Shown here piece by piece: positions 38,799 to 49,412 of a DNA stretch of 64,000 nt. The translations under genes were made by a program, and so were the position numbers. The DNA comes from Clostridia bacterium UC5.1-1D2 (GTDB lineage: Bacteria; Bacillota; Clostridia; Lachnospirales; Lachnospiraceae). The stretch lies in contig BBZN01000001.1 in the NCBI GenBank assembly GCA_001304855.1, positions 1 to 64,000 of the forward strand, given 5' to 3'. Each line of letters begins with the position of its first letter. Position 1 is the stretch's first letter. The notes beneath the pieces were generated by a model. That model made no database searches. It was not told the origin of the DNA and worked only from the letters and a program-made list of their open reading frames with translations.

Positions 38799-40304
38799 AT
38801 GTTGGAAAAAATCGATCTGACCAAAAATGTTGATAAAAAGATTTACCGCAAAGTGATGGACGAGTCGGTGCAGAAGCTGGGTCTGCTGCAGCGGGAGTGC
38901 AAGGCGGCCGGAATTCCGGTTATGGTTGTGTTCGAGGGGATGGGAGCGGCAGGAAAGGGCGTTCAGATCAACCGCCTGATTCAGGCTCTGGATCCAAGAG
39001 GATTCGACGTCTATGCCTGTAACCGGCCCACGGAGGACGAAAAACTGCGCCCCTTCCTCTGGCGCTACTGGACCAAGACTCCGGCAAAAGGGCGTATTGC
39101 CATTTTTGACAGGAGCTGGTACCGCATTGTCCAGGTGGACCGCTTCGACGGCCTGACGCCAGGTCATATGCTGGCGGACGCTATCAGGACATCCTGTCTT
39201 TTGAGAAGCAGCTCAGCGACGACGGAACCGTAATTATAAAGTTTTTCCTCTACATTGACAAGGAGGAGCAGAAGAAGCGGTTCAGGAAGCTGGATGAATC
39301 CAGGGAAACCTCCTGGCGCGTCACAAAGGAGGACTGGAAACGCAACAAGGAATTCGACAAGTACCTGCGCATCAATGAGGAGATGCTGGAAAACACGGAC
39401 ACAGATTATGCCCCATGGAACATTATAGAGGCGGTGGACAAAGACTATGGAGCGCTCAAAATTATAACCGCAGTCATAGACCGCCTGGAATATGAGCTGG
39501 GGGCCGGAAAAAGGGAGATTGAAAGCGGAAAAGCAAAAATCTCAGACCTCCAATGTGAGGGAACGCTTTAAAAACGGCGTTCTTTCCGGCATCGATCTTT
39601 CCAAGACTATGTCTGAGGAGGAATACAGGGAGAATCTAAAGAAATACCAGAGGCGTCTGGAGGAGCTCCACAGTGAAATCTACCTGTTGCGTATACCTGT
39701 AGTGATTGGCTTTGAGGGCTGGGACGCAGGCGGAAAAGGAGGGGCCATCAAGCGCCTTACCAGCCGTCTGGACCCCAGGGGCTACCGTGTGAATCCCACT
39801 GCGGCCCCCAATGATATCGAGAAGGTTCACCACTATCTATGGCGGTTTTGGAAGGAAGTGCCAAAAGCGGGACACATTGCAATTTTTGACCGCACCTGGT
39901 ATGGCAGGGTGATGGTGGAGCGGATTGAGGGCTTTTGCAGCGAGGCGGAGTGGAAGCGGGCCTATCAGGAGATCAACGAGATGGAATCCCATATGGCCAA
40001 CGCAGGCGCTGTCGTCCTGAAGTTCTGGCTCCATATAGATAAAGACGAGCAGGAGCGCCGCTTTAAGGAGCGTCAGGCCGATCCGGCCAAGCAGTGGAAA
40101 ATTACAGATGAAGACTGGCGCAACCGGGAAAAATGGGACCAGTATGAGGAGGCGGTGAACGAGATGCTTATCCGCACTTCCACCACCTACGCCCCCTGGA
40201 TTGTAGTGGAGGGCAACGACAAGCGCTATGCCAGAATAAAAGTGTTAAAAACCGTGGTGGACGCCCTTGAGAAGAAAATAAAGGAAGTTAAGAAGGACAA
40301 ATGA
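38799..40304 (+). CDS. pap: Polyphosphate:AMP phosphotransferase (two-domain PPK2), frame broken twice
   Basis: Transfers phosphate from polyphosphate to AMP, giving ADP. About 500 residues with two tandem PPK2 domains. Domain 1 has FEGMGAAGKGVQINRLI and FDRSWY; domain 2 has FEGWDAGGKGGAIKRL and FDRTWYGRVMVERIE, with the better-preserved Walker A and lid (DEDWRNREKWDQYEEA). This two-domain layout is the class II form that acts on AMP. Breaks near 39183 and 39545. ATG follows AGAAGGAGGGG. Its stop overlaps the next gene's ATG. Confidence 0.88.
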
Positions 40305-41541
40305 GCGAAACGAAGGATGTGATTGTAGTGGGCGGCGGCGCGGCCGGCATGATAGCGGCTGTGGCCGCAGCCGGGGAAGGCGCCAGGGTGCGCTTATATG
40401 AAAAAAATGAGAAGCTGGGCAAAAAGCTTTTCATAACAGGCAAGGGCCGCTGCAATGTGACCAATGCCTGCGATATGGAGGAGATGCTGGCATCGGTTGT
40501 CAGCAACTCCAAGTTCCTGTACAGCAGTTTTTACGGTTTTACCAACCAGGATATGATGGGCCTTCTGGAGTCGGCCGGTCTGCGCCTGAAAGTGGAGCGG
40601 GGCAACCGGGTTTTTCCCCAGTCGGACAAGTCGTCAGATGTCATAGGGGCTTTGAGTGCGCTGATGAAAAGGGCCGGGGTGGAGATTCACCTTCAGACTT
40701 CTGTGGAGGGCCTCGTAATCCGGGATGGAGCAGCGGGAGGGATCCGGGCGGGAGGCAGGGAGATTCCGGGGAACCGGGGTGATCGTTGCCACGGGAGGCC
40801 TCTCTTATCCGGCCACAGGTTCCACGGGGGACGGCTATATTTGGGCCGGGGAGAGCGGCCACTGTGTTACTGATTTGTCGCCTGCCCTGGCGCCCTTTGA
40901 GATCGCAGAGAAGGAGACGGCCGGGGAACTTCAGGGCCTGTCCCTGAAAATGTGGAGGCAGCCGTGTATAGCGGAAAAAAGGAATTGTACCGGGAATTGG
41001 GAGAAATGCTTTTTACCCACTTCGGCGTCAGCGGCCCTCTGCTCTTAAGCGCCAGCTCGTTCTGTGCAAAAGCTTTAAAAAAAGGCCCTCTGAAGCTTCT
41101 CATTGATTTGAAGCCCGCATTGTCCGAAGAACAGCTGGATGCCCGGATTCTCAGGGATTTGAGGAGAGCAGGAACAGGCAGTTTAAAAATTCCCTGGGCC
41201 GCCTTTATCCGTCGAAGCTGATACCCGTTATCATAGCCCGCAGCGGCATAGGCCCGGACAAGCAGGTCAACGAGATCACAAAGGAGGAGCGGCGGAGTCT
41301 GGCGCAGATAACAAAGGGCCTGGAATTCACCCTCACAGGGCTTCGCGGTTACAAGGAAGCCATTATTACCCAGGGAGGCATTTCCGTGAAGGAAATTAAT
41401 CCCGGCACCATGGAGTCCAAAAAGGTGGCGAGCCTGTATTTTGCAGGGGAGATTCTGGATCTGGACGCAGTCACAGGCGGATACAACCTTCAGATCGCAT
41501 GGTCCACCGGCTGGGCAGCCGGAAAGGGCGCAGCGGGCTGA
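40301..41541 (+). CDS. BaiN/HI0933-like NAD(P)/FAD-dependent oxidoreductase, frame broken three times
   Basis: Flavoprotein of about 415 residues. The FAD-binding start is VIVVGGGAAGMIAAVAAA, followed by the family motif GKKLFITGKGRCNVTN. ATGGLSYPATGSTGDGY follows the first break, and GGYNLQIAWSTGWAAGKGA closes the FAD site. This family includes the BaiN enzyme proposed for bile-acid 7-dehydroxylation, but most members are uncharacterised, so no bile-acid role is claimed. Breaks near 40775, 40955 and 41170. ATG overlaps the pap stop, and cmk follows 80 bases later, a common Clostridia order. Confidence 0.85.
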
Positions 41542-41621
41542 AAGGCGGCGATCCGGCGGAATTCATTTCAGGCCGGATGACCACAAACTAAAAAACAGCA
41601 GGACAGGAGAGAGAACATAGA

Positions 41622-42299
41622 ATGGGACATTTTAACATAGCGATCGACGGGCCGGCCGGAGCCGGAAAAAGTACAATCGCAAAGCTGGCGGCTTCCAGGC
41701 TCGGCTTTGTGTATGTAGATACAGGCGCAATGTACCGCACAATGGCGCTATATTTTCTGCGTCTGGGCATAAAGGCTGAGGATGAGAAGGCTGTGGAAGC
41801 GGCATGCAGGGATGTGGATGTGACCATCCGTTATGAGGACGGCGCCCAGCAGGTCATCCTGAACGGAGAAAATGTCTCCGGCCTTATACGCACCGAGGAG
41901 GTGGGCAATATGGCCTCAGCCGTCTCCGTGTACATGCCTGTAAGGACTAAGCTGGTAGAGCTTCAGCAGCGCCTTGCCAGGGAGGCGGACGTGATTATGG
42001 ACGGGAGGGATATCGGCACCTGCGTGCTGCCTGACGCCCCTGTCAAGATATACCTCACCGCTTCCGTGGAGGTGAGAGCCATGCGCCGCTGCCGGGAGCT
42101 TCAGGAGAAAGGGATTCCCTGCTGCCTGGAGGACATTGAAACGGATATAGCGGACAGGGATTACAGGGATATGCACAGGGAACATTCCCCTCTGAAACAG
42201 GCTGAGGACGCTGTTATCATAGATAGTTCCCGGATGACCATCCAGGAAGTGGTGGAACGGATTATATTTGAGGCCCGTGAGCGGGGATTGGAGGCCTGA
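41622..42299 (+). CDS. cmk: Cytidylate kinase
   Basis: Intact, 225 residues. Phosphorylates CMP and dCMP. P-loop IDGPAGAGKSTIAKLAA at residues 8-24, DTGAMYRTMAL, the DGRDIGTCVLPDA substrate segment and RDYRDMHREHSPLK are all canonical. ATG at 41622 follows AGGAGAGAG. It is directly followed by ispH-rpsA, with one base between the stop and next start, the standard Clostridia arrangement. Confidence 0.96.
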   Translation: MGHFNIAIDGPAGAGKSTIAKLAASRLGFVYVDTGAMYRTMALYFLRLGIKAEDEKAVEAACRDVDVTIRYEDGAQQVILNGENVSGLIRTEEVGNMASAVSVYMPVRTKLVELQQRLAREADVIMDGRDIGTCVLPDAPVKIYLTASVEVRAMRRCRELQEKGIPCCLEDIETDIADRDYRDMHREHSPLKQAEDAVIIDSSRMTIQEVVERIIFEARERGLEA

Positions 42300-42300
42300 C

Positions 42301-44296
42301 ATGGAGCGGGAGGTATTGACAGCGAAAAGCGCCGGCTTTTGCTTCGGCGTGGAGCGGGCTGTGGAACAGGTCTATGAGCAGATAGAAGCGGTGAAGAAGG
42401 GGAGGGCCAGAGGCCCAATATATACCTTCGGCCCCATTATCCACAATGAAGAGGTGGTAAAAGATCTGAGCCAAAAGGGCATAGAGGTGCTGGATACAGA
42501 GGCGGATCTGGGCAGGCTTCCTCCGGGGGAGGGAACTGTGATTATCCGATCCCACGGAGTCAGCCGGCATATTTATGATATCTTGAAGGAGAGACAGGTG
42601 GATATCGTGGACGCCACCTGCCCCTTTGTAAAAAAAATCCACCGGATTGTTGACGAACGCTCCAGGGCCGGTGATGCGGTGGTTATTATCGGCAATCCGG
42701 ACCACCCGGAAGTAAAAGGAATTAAAGGCTGGGGAAATGAGGACACCGTGGTAATTAAAGACGAATCAGAGGTGGATAATTTTCGTTTGCCTCAGGGCAA
42801 AACTTTGTATCGTGTCGCAAACGACATTTAATTACAACAAATTTAAAGAATTAGTTGAAAAATTTTCAAAAAAGGGTTATGATAGTAGTGTTTTAAATAC
42901 GATTTGCAATGCAACACAGGAAAGACAAGTGGAGGCAGCAAGGATTGCTTCGCAGGTGGAAGCCATGATTGTCATTGGCGGCAAGCATTCTTCCAACACC
43001 CAGAAGCTGTACGAAATATGTCTCAAGGAATGTGAAAACACCTTTTACATTCAGACACTCGGCGATTTAGATCCTGATAGTGTATCTTCTGTGCGCAGCG
43101 TAGGTATTACAGCTGGGGCATCCACCCCAAAAAAGATTATTGAGGAGGTTCATACCAGAATGGCAGAGCAGAGTTTTGCAGAGTTATTAAAGGAAGAGGA
43201 AGAATCAACCAAACCGATACGTACAGGAGAGATAGTCACCGGTCAGGTCATCGAAGTCAGCAAAGATGAGATTATACTGAGTATTGCGGGTAATAAGTCC
43301 GAAGGCGTTATTACTCGTGACGAATACAGCAACGACAATAACGTAGATTTGACCACCAAGGTACAGGTTGGTGAAGAGATGGAAGCCAAGGTTATTAAGC
43401 TGAACGACGGCGTGGGCATGGTTTCCTTATCCTATAAGCGTATGGCGGCGGACAGAGGCAATAAGCGTCTGGAGGAAGCATTTGAGAACCAGGAGGTTCT
43501 GACCGCCAGGGTAGCTCAGGTATTGGACGGCGGCTTAAGCGTTGAGGTTGAGGGCGCAAGAGTATTTATTCCGGCCAGTCTCGTGTCTGACAGCTACGAG
43601 AAGGATCTGTCCAAGTATGCAGGACAGGACATCGATTTTGTTATTACAGAGTTTAACCCTAAGAGAAGAAGAATTATCGGCGACAGGAAGCAGCTGTTGG
43701 TGGCACAGAAGGCGCAGCTCAAGGAAGAACTGTTTGCCAGAATCCAGCCGGGCGACACAGTAGAGGGCGTTGTTAAGAATGTAACTGACTTCGGCGCATT
43801 TATTGACCTGGGCGGAGCAGACGGACTTCTCCATATTTCCGAGATGAGCTGGGGCCGTGTTGAGAATCCCAAGAAGGTATTCAAGGCAGGCGACGCTCTG
43901 AGCGTTCTGATTAAGGACATTCAGGGGGAGAAGATTGCCCTGAGCCTTAAGTTCCCGGAGGCTAATCCGTGGGTACAGGCTGCCGAGAAGTATGCGGTGG
44001 GCAACGTGGTAGTCGGCCGTGTGGCCCGTATGACCGATTTCGGCGCCTTTGTTGAGCTGGAGCCGGGGGTAGACGCCCTCCTTCACGTTTCACAGATTTC
44101 CAGAGAGCATGTTGAGAAGCCTGCCGATGTTTTGAGAATCGGCGATGAGGTAGAGGCGAAGGTAGTGGACTTTAATGAAGCTGACCACAAGATCAGCCTG
44201 AGCATCAAGGCTCTTCTTGTACCTGCTCACCAGGAGGAAGATTACGGCGATGTAGCCGATGTGGATATTGACGCAGTGGCGCAGTCCGTAGAATAA
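42301..44296 (+). CDS. ispH-rpsA: HMBPP reductase-ribosomal protein S1 fusion, frame broken
   Basis: Bifunctional protein of about 665 residues known in Clostridia. N-terminal IspH makes IPP and DMAPP; its three Fe-S cysteines are in GFCFGVERA, DATCPFVKK and ICNATQERQ. The C-terminal part has four S1 RNA-binding domains: GQVIEVSKDEIILS, then AKVIKLNDGVGMVSLSYK, then EGVVKNVTDFGAFIDLGG, then GRVARMTDFGAFVELEPG. One break near 42810 lies inside IspH, before the third cysteine. Start ATG at 42301 has GGAGG upstream, overlapping the cmk end. Terminator follows at 44318. Confidence 0.94.
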
Positions 44297-44317
44297 TAAC
44301 AGGCATATAGAAAAATG

Positions 44318-44355
44318 GGACAGCTCTTTCCTTCGGGACAGCGGCTGTCCTTTTT
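44318..44355 (+). terminator. Terminator after ispH-rpsA
   Basis: GGACAGC (44318-44324) / GCTGTCC (44344-44350) with a long loop that offers an alternative shorter stem, followed by TTTTT. Confidence 0.75.
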
Positions 44356-44363
44356 GCGCGCCC

Positions 44364-45705
44364 CTATTTCATCAATGGGTTTAAGAGCAGGGAAGCTTCA
44401 AAGATTCCCTTATCATAATTATATTTTAGAATCCCGTGATACCGTTCCACCAGATACTTGACGGAGATGGTGCCCATTCCCAGATCGTCCCGCTTGGAGG
44501 AGATAAAACGTCCGTCTTTTAAACGGATATCGTGTGTATAGGTGTTGCGGATGGACAGGGTCAGCATGGAATTGCCCGCCCGCCCCATGTTTATGCTGAT
44601 GGAAGCCTGTCCTGCGGTCTGGCGCAGACAGCTTCCAGGGCGTTGGACAGAAGATTGCCCAGGATGGTGCAGTAATCAATTTCAGACATTGGAAGAACGG
44701 CGGGAATGGATATGTTTGTGGATACCAGGATGTTATGGCTTTTGGCCGCCTCTATGTAATAGTTGAGAAGGGCGTTGGCAGAAATGTTGGAGCAATACTG
44801 GACCGTACCCGGATGCTCTATGCCGCCCAGGTATTCGCTGATATAAGCGGAGGCTTTCTCCGGCTCCTGCTGCTCGATAAGCCCCTGGAGGACAATGAGA
44901 TGATGCCGGAAATCGTGGCGCGCCTTCTTCTGCTGTTCCAGGCTGTGCTGGAGCGTAGCCATCTGGGATGTCTGTACGCTGGTGAGAAGCCTTGTGGTGC
45001 GGTACTGTTCTTTGACGGCATAGTTTTGTGACAGCGTGGAGAGAATGCGCAGGCTTACAAAATGAACGGTATATATACAGGTGAACCAGCAGATGGCAAA
45101 CAGCAGCATATCTCTGTGGTAACCAATGATGCGCTCAGGAGAAAGCCCATTGGAAAACAGGCGGTACATAATAAAGAAAATGACCGGTATGGAGGCCAGA
45201 TGTTTCCATATGGGAAGGGGACGGGTATACTCCACCGCCTCCAGAAGATACTTGTGAAGCAGATAGTAGGCGGCCCATACCATGAGGGAGAGGAAAAACA
45301 GATAATAAAACACCTCCAGGAAGGATACTTCTCCCGTCACCACCGGAATATCTGCAGCTGCACGAGCCAGCCCCGCACAGAAATTGGCGGTATCCGCAAA
45401 ATTCTTGAAAAGAAAAATCGAGTAGACAACTACCTGGAAATCGGATTTTAATAACAGGCAGGTGACGGCAATATTTGTGAAGGTGGTGGCCGCCGACCAA
45501 ATAGTGCCCATATGCGGGTACAGCCAAAAGTCTTTGATAACAAACAGGCTGACAAGGCACACAAAAAAAGGTATCCCGAAAGAATACCTATAATTTGAAC
45601 CGCAGAAAATCTCCATTCTTTACGGAAGATTGCAAAGAAAGGAAGGAGCGTGAATAGAAGTTCAGCCAGAATGATTATAATCAGCCGACCGTAAACAGGA
45701 TTCAT
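44364..45705 (-). CDS. AgrC-like GHKL sensor histidine kinase, frame broken twice
   Basis: Membrane sensor of about 446 residues. The first 230 residues hold several hydrophobic helices (for example LIIIILAELLFTLLPFFAIF and FFVCLVSLFVIKDFWLY). Then comes the phosphoacceptor box KKARHDFRHHLIVLQGL. The ATPase domain has LGNLLSNALEA (N-box) and DDLGMGTISVKYLVERYHG (G-box region). Breaks near 45575 and 44618. Its start overlaps the stop of the upstream response regulator. Agr-type kinases sense peptides; no AgrB or AgrD gene is visible nearby. Confidence 0.85.
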
Positions 45706-46433
45706 CTTATACCTCCCATAAGCTTTTGAAACTGGTAGTCCGCATACTGCTGGTGAATCTGGGAACGCAGGCTTCTGGTGATGGGCAGACGCTCCCCTGT
45801 ATTAATGATAAATTCGCCTTTATCGAGGGATATTACCTTGTCCATATTGATAATACAGTTGCGGTAACAGCATGCAAACTGCGGGTAACAGAGGAGCATT
45901 CCCGAGAAATCTTCAAAACGCATATAGGTCCGCACGATTTTGCCGGTGAGATGAATCTGTATGTAGTGGTTATAATAATCTGTGTATAGGATATCGTCCA
46001 CGGGAAGCTTTACCATAATACGGCTTTCCTTCACCTCGATGTAATGGGCGTTTTTTTTCTGGATAATGCAGCTGAAATACTCCATAGTTTCGCAGAAATT
46101 ATCGTAGGTAATGGGCTTGAGCATATAATCCAGAGCCCGGACCTCATATCCCTTCAGTGCAAAATCCGTACTGCTGGTAGTGAAAATGATGGTGCATTGG
46201 TCATCTTCCTTCCTGACACGCTCTGCAATCCGTATGCCCGATGCCTCATGTTTTAGAAAAATATCAATAAATACCAGATCAAAGGCCTCCCTGCGCCAGA
46301 CGCCGAGAAAATCGACAGCTGTGTTAAAAATAGTTGTATGTTGGGAGAGATTTGCCTTCGAGAAATATGTATCTATAAATCCTGATAATTGACGGGATTC
46401 TTCAATCGAGTCGTCAATGACTGCAATCTTCAC
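45702..46433 (-). CDS. AgrA-like LytTR response regulator
   Basis: Intact, 243 residues. Receiver domain with acidic pocket IAVIDDS, phosphoacceptor Asp in DLVFIDIFL and the Lys in YMLKPITYD. The C-terminal LytTR DNA-binding domain covers about residues 130-240 (YIEVKESRIMVKLPVDDILY, then CCYRNCIINMDKV, then LPITRSL). LytTR proteins bind direct repeats upstream of target operons. First gene of a two-gene operon with the kinase; divergent from the spore protein gene. Confidence 0.92.
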   Translation of the reverse strand: MKIAVIDDSIEESRQLSGFIDTYFSKANLSQHTTIFNTAVDFLGVWRREAFDLVFIDIFLKHEASGIRIAERVRKEDDQCTIIFTTSSTDFALKGYEVRALDYMLKPITYDNFCETMEYFSCIIQKKNAHYIEVKESRIMVKLPVDDILYTDYYNHYIQIHLTGKIVRTYMRFEDFSGMLLCYPQFACCYRNCIINMDKVISLDKGEFIINTGERLPITRSLRSQIHQQYADYQFQKLMGGIR

Positions 46434-46627
46434 GTTACACTTCCTCTCCTTAGGCCCTGCGCCTGATTTCTTTCTGTAAAAAATCAGCTATAATTTCTGG
46501 CAAATTATAGCGTCAAATATAAATTTAGTATAATATACAACCTTGCAAAATGCAAGAATAATTGGAATAACTTGTAAGGGAAGGGGAATGAACCGCAGCG
46601 TGAGAAGGTGGTAAAATACAGAGGGCG

Positions 46628-46657
46628 GTATAGGAGGAGGACCCCTTGGGCATAATT
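46628..46657 (+). promoter_or_regulatory. Sigma-G-like promoter of the spore protein gene
   Basis: GTATA at 46628-46632, spacer of 18, CATAATT at 46651-46657. This fits the sigma-G pattern (GHATR, 18, CATNHTA) except for the last base, and it lies 36 bases before the start codon. Confidence 0.6.
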
Positions 46658-46692
46658 CCTTTGTACTTAATTCATGAAAGGAGTTTATGCAG

Positions 46693-46911
46693 ATGGGAAA
46701 TTCTAAAGCCAAAAAAGACAAACCCTTTGATCCACATAATTTAAATCCTCAGGATCAGCTGAAATTTGAGATTGCCCAGGAACTGGGCCTGGAGGCCAAA
46801 GTGATAGAGGGGGGCTGGAGAAGCCTTACCGCCAAAGAAAGCGGAAAGATCGGCGGACTGATAACCAAGCGGAAGAGGGAACTGAAGCAGGAGGCGTTGC
46901 AACAGGAATAA
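46693..46911 (+). CDS. Small acid-soluble spore protein, alpha/beta type
   Basis: 72-residue DNA-binding spore protein. LKFEIAQELGL contains the site where the germination protease GPR cuts (E-I-A), and LTAKESGKIGGLITKRKREL is the conserved DNA-binding half (GxxGG-x-x-x-K). These proteins coat and protect DNA in spores and feed germination. ATG at 46693 is favoured over 46687 because GAAAGGAG ends at 46683. Its 3' end contains a promoter for the cobalamin operon. Confidence 0.88.
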   Translation: MGNSKAKKDKPFDPHNLNPQDQLKFEIAQELGLEAKVIEGGWRSLTAKESGKIGGLITKRKRELKQEALQQE

Positions 46912-46925
46912 AAATCCGCTATACT
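46897..46925 (+). promoter_or_regulatory. Sigma-A type promoter driving the cobalamin operon
   Basis: TTGCAA at 46897-46902 (inside the spore gene's last codons), spacer 17, TATACT at 46920-46925. Transcription would start near 46932, giving a leader of only about 60 bases before cbiG. Confidence 0.65.
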
Positions 46926-46932
46926 GGAATAG

Positions 46933-46957
46933 GTCCGGATAGGTTCCGGGCGTTTTT
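46933..46957 (+). terminator. Hairpin with T-run after the spore protein gene
   Basis: GTCCGG / CCGGGC stem with loop ATAGGTT, then GTTTTT. It would end the spore transcript; it also coincides with the predicted start of the cobalamin transcript. Confidence 0.55.
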
Positions 46958-46990
46958 AGGAAATTTACAGAGGAAAGGACGGGCCCGGAG

Positions 46991-48053
46991 ATGAAACTGA
47001 GTATTGCAGGTTTTACAGAGGGAGGCTCTCTGCTTTGCGCCAGGCTTTGCGCTTCCTTCTTGCAGGAGGGCTGGGACTGCAAAGGATATGTGCCCCAACG
47101 CTTTTTCAGGCCTGAGTGGAGGGCCGACGGGGTTGCGCAGCAGGACCGGAGCTTGGCAGAGTGGACTGGCTTCGCCTTTGCGGAAGGAAGAAATCTGGTG
47201 TTCGTCGGCGCTGCGGGAATTGCAGTGAGGGCCGTTGCCCCTATGTGAAAGATAAGATGGAGGATCCGGCTGTGATTGTGGTGGATGAGGCGGGACGCTT
47301 TGCCGTCCCTCTGCTGTCCGGCCATGTAGGAGGAGCCAACGAGCTGGCTGAAAGGATTGCCGCTGCAATCGGGGCCCTGCCGGTGATTACCACTGCCACC
47401 GATGTGAGGGGAATCTTTGCAGTGGATGTTTTTGCCGTGAAAAACAACCTGGCGGTTACGGACCGGAGGCTGGCAAAGGAGGTATCCGCCAGCCTTCTGG
47501 AGGGGAAACCGGTTGGATTTTTCAGCGATTTCCCTTTCAAAGACAGGGAGAAGGGCTGCTGGACGCCCAAAGGCTGCGTGGACAGGGAGTGTGAGATAAA
47601 CATACGGATTACCACGGAAAACGGAAGATTTGAGAAGCCCTGCCTGCTTCTTGTACCCAGGTGCATTATTCTGGGGGTGGGCTGCCGCAGGGGGACGGAT
47701 GAGAACACACTGGAGAGGGAGATCGAGTCGGCATTGAGAGACGGGAATATACATCCCGGGGCCGTTAAGGCTTTGGCCACCATTGACGTTAAGGCGGATG
47801 AGGCCTGTCTGCTGGCTCTGACAGAGAGAAGGGACTGGGAGCTAAAGTGCTATTCTGCCGGAGCGCTGGGGGCGGTTGAGGGAACCTTTGAGGAATCAGA
47901 GTTTGTTAAAAAACCGTAGGCGTGGGAAATGTCTGTGAGAGGGCGTGTACGGCGGAAGGCGGACGTCTGGTTCTACATAAGCGGACAGGCGGCGGCGTGG
48001 CCCTGGCCGCCGCACAGGAGCAGGTAAAGCTGAAGGCTCTGGATCGCCCTTGA
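46991..48053 (+). CDS. cbiG: Cobalt-precorrin-5A hydrolase, frame broken twice
   Basis: Opens the lactone ring of cobalt-precorrin-5A, releasing acetaldehyde. About 355 residues. N-terminal FVGAAGIAVRAVAP and the following VVDEAGRFAVPLLSGHVGGAN are family hallmarks, as are ILGVGCRRGTDENTLE and the end VGVGNVCERAC, which reappears only after repair near 47907. The other break is near 47243. Start ATG follows GGAAAGGACGGG. First gene of the operon, which is odd since CbiL or CbiK often leads. Confidence 0.88.
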
Positions 48054-48143
48054 ACATGGGGGAGCCGGGCGCATGGCAGGAGATTTGGAGTCAAGAAGGG
48101 CGGCATGGGCGAAGGTTTTGATACACCCAAAGGTAATTTGACA

Positions 48144-48172
48144 TTGAGAAACTCATAGGGATGTGATATACT
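48144..48172 (+). promoter_or_regulatory. Possible internal promoter upstream of cbiD
   Basis: TTGAGA at 48144-48149, spacer 17, TATACT at 48167-48172, in the 151-base gap between cbiG and cbiD. Confidence 0.55.
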
Positions 48173-48204
48173 TTTTCGTAGTTATGAGGGACAGCAGGTG
48201 GGCT

Positions 48205-49412
48205 ATGGGAGAATCGTACATCGACAAGAATCGGAAAAAATTGAGATGGGGATATACTACAGGTACTTGTGCGGCAGCGGCTTCCTTGGCGGCTGCCGTT
48301 CTGTTGCTGCGCCGTGAACCCATAGGCAGGTGAAGATTGAGACTCCCGGAGGAGTCCTGCTGGATTTGGAGATAGAGGAGATCGCATCAGGGGAAATGTG
48401 GGCTTCCTGCGCCGTCAGAAAGGATGGGGGGGACGACCCGGATGTGACCAGCGGCTGCCTTGTCTACAGCCGCATTTCCAGAGAACCCGGAGATGGAAAA
48501 AATGGAAATCATGTGAAAGTGGTTGCTATGAACATGAGAATGGGGGAATCCATCTGTTTTGACAGGTGGAGTGGGGGTCGGAACAGTTACAAAGGAGGGA
48601 CTTAGCTGTGAAGTGGGAAAAGCTGCAATCAACCCTGTGCCCAGGCGACAGATCTTTACCCAGGTGGAGAAAATCTGCCGTCAGGAGCATTTCCAGGGAA
48701 GCCTGTGGATAGAGATAAGCGTTCCTGAGGGGGTGGAGGCGGCGGCCAGGACCTTTAACGGCAGGCTGGGAATCGAGGGAGGCATATCGATTCTGGGAAC
48801 CAGCGGCCTGGTGGAGCCTATGAGCGAAAGGGCGCTGCTGGAAACCATCCGGCTGGAACTGCGGCAGAAGGTTCTGGAAGGACAGCGCCATGTGATAGCG
48901 ACCCCCGGCAATTACGGACAGCAATTTTTGAAAAATGCCATGGGGCTGGATCTGGATCTGGCGGTAAAATGCAGCAACTTCATAGGAAATACAATTGACA
49001 TGGCAGCGGAGGAGGGGGCCCGGGGACTTCTTCTCATCGGACATGGGGGAAAGCTCATAAAGGTGGCTGCAGGGGTGATGAATACCCACTCCTCGGCGGC
49101 GGACGGCAGGATGGAGGTGCTGGCGGCCTACGCCGGGGGCCTGGGGGCTGCAGCAGGGAACTGGTGAGGCAGATTCTGGCCTCCATCACAGTGGATGACG
49201 CGCTGAGAAAGCTGGAGTCTGAGGAAGGCCTCAGGGAAGGCGTGATGAAGCTGGTGACGGAAGCTGTGGAGCGCCATCTGAAAGGCAGGGCGGGAGGCAG
49301 GCTTGCCGTAGAGGCGGTTATATTTACCAATGAGCGGGGGATACTGGGAATGACCTCCGGCGCCGGGGGAATGGCGGAATATTTCCGCCGGGGAGAAGGG
49401 CGGTCACGGTGA
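48205..49412 (+). CDS. cbiD: Cobalt-precorrin-5B C1-methyltransferase, frame broken three times
   Basis: SAM-dependent methylation at C1 in the anaerobic pathway. About 405 residues. RWGYTTGTCAAAASLAAA is the CbiD N-terminal signature; TGGVGVGTVTKEGL, INPVPRRQI and GISILGTSGLVEPMSERA follow, then GNYGQQF and LLIGHGGKLIKVA. Breaks near 48330, 48555 (two bases) and 49165. Start ATG at 48205 is weakly supported by AGGTGG; an in-frame ATG at 48184 is possible. Confidence 0.9.

Noticed and set aside
46741-47754. A 337-codon minus-strand frame across the spore protein gene and cbiG
   Set aside because: Antisense to cbiG, whose family motifs are clear; the translation shows no domain.
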